A stretch of DNA of 17,292 nt, from the NCBI GenBank assembly GCA_964561235.1, contig CAZLOV010000040.1:1-17292 (forward strand), given 5' to 3'. The position numbers and the translations under genes were made by a program. This document shows, piece by piece, positions 14,833 through 17,292 of the stretch. A model generated the notes under the pieces. That model saw only the letters and a program-made list of their open reading frames with translations, was not told the origin of the DNA and searched no databases. Position 1 is the first letter of the stretch, and each line of letters starts with the position of its first letter. Source of the DNA: JBCBSP01 sp964561235. Its GTDB lineage: Bacteria; Pseudomonadota; Alphaproteobacteria; Caulobacterales; Maricaulaceae.

Positions 14833-15884
14833 CGAAGCGGCGGGGCGTAGAGCAGGCCGCCCTCGTTCCATTGCGCATTGAGGCCGCGCTCGAGGCCCAG
14901 CGGCGAGCCGGCGCCGAGATGACGGTCGAACAGCTCGCCGTAATGGCCCGAACTGGCGATCGCACGCCGCGCAAATTCCGCATCAAGGCCAAGCGTTTCG
15001 CCAATCGGGCCGTCGCCGCCCAGAAGCCGCGCGATCTCCGGCGTGGGCGGATCAGCGGCGAGGGCCGCCACGGCGTCCTGTGTGACGCCATGCTCCTCCG
15101 CGGCGATAAGCGCGAAAAGGACCCAACGCACCGCTTTTTCGAAATGCGGATCATCCGACGGCACGACCGGCCCGAGCGGCTCCTTAGAGATGACATCGGG
15201 AAGGAGCGCATGCGCCTCGGGATCCTCGAGATTGAGCCTCAACCCCGCCAGCGAGGAGATGTCGTTGGTGAAGGCGTCGCAGCCCCCCGCCGCATAGGTC
15301 TCCAGCGCCTCAAGCGCGGTATCCGCCTCCACCGCGGTGAAGGCGAGACCGTAGCGTTGGGCGTAGTCCTGCAGGTTCAGCGCCGTCGTCGTCGCGCGCT
15401 GGACGCAGATACGCGCGCCGTCAAGCTCGCGCGCGCTGGCGACGGCCAGGTCGGCGGGCGCGAGAAAGCCCTGGCCGTCATGGTAATACACCCCGACAAA
15501 GGTGACCGCCTGTTCGGCGTCGCGGGCGAATGTCCAGCTGGTGTTGCGCAGGAGGATGTCCACCTCGCCCTCGGTCAGCGCCTCAAAGCGTTCCGAGGTG
15601 GTCAGCGGAAAGAAGCGCGCCCGGCGTTCATCGCCGAGCAGCGCTGCGGCGTAAGCCCGGCAGAGATCGGCTTCGAACCCCGTCCACCGGCCGTCTTCAT
15701 CCTGAGTGGCGAAGCCGGCAAGCGCGGTGTCCACGCCGCACCGCAGAACCCCGCGCTCGCGGATCTGGTCGAGGCGCCCGCCCACGGCGTCGCTCTGGCT
15801 TACCGTGAAGCCGAGCGCAAACGCTCCCAGCGTCCGGACAAGGCGGCGCGGGGCGAAAAGATCGAAAAGGGTCTGCGGGGTCAC
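14829..15884 (-). CDS. Amino-acid ABC transporter substrate-binding protein (AapJ/BztA-like), orphan
   Basis: A 351-residue periplasmic solute-binding protein of family 3 (SBP_bac_3). Typical signs are LDQIRERGVLRCGVDTALAGFATQDEDG-like opening (about 38-65), GFEADLCRAYAAALLGD, TTSERFEALTEGEVDILLRNTSWTFARD, VGVYYHDGQGFLAP, DAFTNDISSLAGLRL and LGPVVPSDDPHFEKAVRW. This is the pattern of the general L-amino-acid binders AapJ and BztA. An N-terminal basic then hydrophobic stretch (PRRLVR, then TLGAFALGFTV) is a plausible though weak signal peptide. GTG at 15884 is preceded by AGGCAGG. No permease or ATPase genes adjoin it, so partners must be elsewhere. Position between cysK and metC makes a sulfur amino acid (cystine, cysteine or methionine) a possible ligand, but nothing in the residues proves this. 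Confidence 0.88.
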   Translation of the reverse strand: MTPQTLFDLFAPRRLVRTLGAFALGFTVSQSDAVGGRLDQIRERGVLRCGVDTALAGFATQDEDGRWTGFEADLCRAYAAALLGDERRARFFPLTTSERFEALTEGEVDILLRNTSWTFARDAEQAVTFVGVYYHDGQGFLAPADLAVASARELDGARICVQRATTTALNLQDYAQRYGLAFTAVEADTALEALETYAAGGCDAFTNDISSLAGLRLNLEDPEAHALLPDVISKEPLGPVVPSDDPHFEKAVRWVLFALIAAEEHGVTQDAVAALAADPPTPEIARLLGGDGPIGETLGLDAEFARRAIASSGHYGELFDRHLGAGSPLGLERGLNAQWNEGGLLYAPPLR

Positions 15885-15949
15885 TGCTCAGCCTGCCTTG
15901 GCCGCTAGGCTTGAACACCGTTTAACTGAGCCTGTGGAGGCTTGTCGAC

Positions 15950-17110
15950 ATGAAACCGGAAACCCGCCTTGTCCGCCTGGGACGCCCCGATCTGCACGAC
16001 GGCCCAGTGAACGCTGCCGTTGAACGCGCCTCGACCGTGCTCGCGCCCAGCGGCTCGGAGATTTACGACCGCTTCGGCAAAGCGCCCCATTACGGCCGCG
16101 GCGGGTTGAGTCCCAACACGCCGCTTCGCGACGCCATCGGCGCGCTCCACGGCGCTGATCATCTCGCGCTGGCGGGATCCGGTCTCGGGGCGGTGACCCT
16201 CGCCGTGCTCGCCGCATTGCATCATTCCGGCGAGCCGGGCGGGGACGTGCTCGTCTCAGACAGCGTTTATGGTCCCGTGCGCCGGTTCTGTCAGGAAGCG
16301 CTGCCGGCGTTCGGCGCCAGGGCGCGCTTCTATGATCCGCGCATCGGCGCCGGCATCGCCGAGCTGTTCACAGGACGCGTGCGCGCGGTGCTGCTTGAAA
16401 GCCCCGGCTCGCTGACCTTTGAAGTGCAGGACGTGCCCGCCATTGCGGCGGCGGCGCGCAGCGCCGGAGCAATCTCGGTCATCGACGACACCTGGTCTGC
16501 GGGCTGGCTGATGAACCCGCTCGAGCTCGGCTGCGATCTCGCGGCGCAGGCGCTGACCAAGTATGCAGGCGGCCATTCCGACGTGCTCATGGGATCCGTC
16601 GCCGCGCGCGGACAAATCGCATCGGCGCTCAAACGCGCGGAGAGCCTTTACGGCTTCCATGTCAGCCCTGACGACGCCTTTCTGGTATTGCGAGGCATGA
16701 GAACGCTTGGGATCCGGATGCAGAAATCCGGCGAAAGCGGGCTGGAACTCGCGCGCCGCCTCGCTTCGCATCCGCGCGTGTCGTGCGCGCTTCATCCGGC
16801 GCTTCAAGTACATCCAGACAATTCACTTTACACGCGGGACTTTTCCGCCCCTGCCGGGTGCTTCTCATTTGTCGTCGAGGGCCTCGACGGTCCGGGCGGC
16901 GAAGCGTTCGTGAACCGGCTGGAACTCTTTGGAATCGGGTTTTCCTGGGGCGGGTTCGAGAGCCTCGCCCTGCCCTGCGACCGACAGATCCAGCGCACCG
17001 CCGTGCCCTGGCGGGCCGATGGCGCGCTGATCCGGCTGTCCGTGGGCCTGGAAGACGTCGATGATCTCTGGGCGGACCTTGAGCAGGCGCTCGCCGGCGC
17101 TGCGTCATGA
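15950..17110 (+). CDS. metC: Cystathionine beta-lyase
   Basis: A 386-residue PLP enzyme of the Cys/Met metabolism family, fold type I. It cleaves cystathionine to homocysteine, pyruvate and ammonia in methionine synthesis. Visible are TRLVRLGR at the N-terminus, HYGRGGLSPN (47-56) with the PLP-phosphate Tyr and Arg from the neighbouring subunit, SGLGAVTLAVLA, DDTWSAGWLMNPLELGCDL (179-197) with Asp180 contacting the pyridine nitrogen, and ALTKYAGGHSD (201-211) with Lys204 forming the Schiff base. FSWGGFESLALP and the C-terminal IRLSVGLEDVDDLWADLEQAL complete the family pattern. The length is normal. ATG 15950 has GGAGG 9 bases upstream, partly within a small hairpin (15928-15943). It is divergent from the binding-protein gene (65-base gap), and its stop overlaps the ATG of the ynfA-like gene as ATGA. 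Confidence 0.93.
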   Translation: MKPETRLVRLGRPDLHDGPVNAAVERASTVLAPSGSEIYDRFGKAPHYGRGGLSPNTPLRDAIGALHGADHLALAGSGLGAVTLAVLAALHHSGEPGGDVLVSDSVYGPVRRFCQEALPAFGARARFYDPRIGAGIAELFTGRVRAVLLESPGSLTFEVQDVPAIAAAARSAGAISVIDDTWSAGWLMNPLELGCDLAAQALTKYAGGHSDVLMGSVAARGQIASALKRAESLYGFHVSPDDAFLVLRGMRTLGIRMQKSGESGLELARRLASHPRVSCALHPALQVHPDNSLYTRDFSAPAGCFSFVVEGLDGPGGEAFVNRLELFGIGFSWGGFESLALPCDRQIQRTAVPWRADGALIRLSVGLEDVDDLWADLEQALAGAAS

Positions 17111-17283
17111 ACCCGCTGCAGACCTTCGCGATCTACGCCGGAGCGGCCCTGGCTGGAATCGCGGGTTGCTTCGCTTTCTGGAGCTGGCTGCGCCTTGGCG
17201 GATCGGCCTGGCTGATTGCGCCGGGTCTCATTTGCCTTGACGTGACCCCCGTTTTTCATCCAGCCGAAGCGAGAGTCCGGGGT
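17107..17283 (+). pseudogene. Truncated YnfA-like (UPF0060) membrane protein fragment
   Basis: An open frame of 58 codons begins at ATG 17107, overlapping the metC stop as ATGA. Residues 1-45 look like the first membrane segments of the UPF0060/YnfA family (about 108 residues, four segments): ALAGIAGCFAFWSWLRLGGSAWLIAPGLICL. After this the frame reads DVTPVFHPAEARVRG and stops at 17281-17283, where the family expects the start of the next conserved segment. The other two frames give no continuation either. The family's conserved Glu before IxGCF (Glu15 in E. coli YnfA) is Gly here. I infer a decayed gene cut by a repeat or an insertion at about 17240, but the window ends before the rest could be seen. 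A functional short protein is the less likely alternative. Confidence 0.6.
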
Positions 17284-17286
17284 TGA
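17243..17286. repeat. Possible intergenic palindromic repeat at the window edge
   Basis: ACCCC (17245-17249) and GGGGT (17279-17283) form exact inverted arms around a loop that includes CATCCAGCCGAAGCGAGAG. The composition resembles short GC-rich repeats scattered in alphaproteobacterial genomes, often starting GTGACCCC or GTCACCCC. It coincides with the point where YnfA similarity ends. Only one copy is in the window and its far edge may be cut, so this is a tentative call. Confidence 0.3.
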
Positions 17287-17292
17287 TTTGAT

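Noticed and set aside
13744..14871. Open frame of 375 codons on the - strand opposite cysK, and others like it (2608-3015, 4053-5003, 8642-9706, 14622-15908)
   Set aside because: All lie antisense to or out of frame with genes supported by conserved residues; no ribosome site or family motif was seen.
1..17292. CRISPR array, tRNA, rRNA, integrase or transposase
   Set aside because: No regularly spaced repeats, tRNA-like cloverleaf signature, rRNA sequence or recombinase motif was seen on either strand.

Overview
High-GC DNA with densely packed genes, most likely from an alphaproteobacterium. The evidence is recG beside a DUF502 gene, a ChrR-type cupin protein, an FeS-type (6-4) photolyase, and lipopolysaccharide core genes (kdsA, hldE). 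A marine stalked-bacteria relative (Caulobacterales/Maricaulales type) would fit, but that is a guess from gene content. No tRNA, rRNA, CRISPR array, integrase or transposase gene was seen, and no stretch over 300 bases lacks a gene.

Layout. 1-397: 3' end of recG (+), convergent with a DUF502 membrane protein (394-1143, -). 1291-2502: DUF3089 protein (+) whose usual nucleophile serine is missing. 2512-4874: kdsA-hldE operon (-). 5011-9922: a + strand block of CPD photolyase, FAD-dependent oxidoreductase, DUF1365 protein and CFA-synthase-like methyltransferase. 9932-13664: a - strand operon running chrR-like gene, DUF6134-like secreted protein, (6-4) photolyase, short-chain dehydrogenase. 13789-17110: cysK (+), an orphan amino-acid ABC-type binding protein (-) and metC (+). 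From 17107 a ynfA-like gene begins, overlapping metC, but its similarity ends after about 45 residues next to a repeat-like sequence at the window edge.

The main biological unit is 4.9-13.7 kb. Two operons converge and together encode repair of both main UV photoproducts, membrane fatty-acid modification, and a ChrR-family protein. In Rhodobacter sphaeroides ChrR is the anti-sigma factor that senses singlet oxygen through RpoE. Three promoter-like sequences read TGATC(C/G), 17-18 bases, then TAAGA or TATT. They lie just before chrR, before the CPD photolyase and before the methyltransferase, and resemble RpoE(ECF11)-type promoters. This suggests one light/singlet-oxygen regulon. No sigma factor is encoded here, and the ChrR-like protein has lost three of the four zinc ligands expected in its anti-sigma domain, so how it works is the most interesting open question.

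Convergent gene pairs are extremely tight: two share a CTAG in which both stop codons overlap, and two others are separated by 9 bases.
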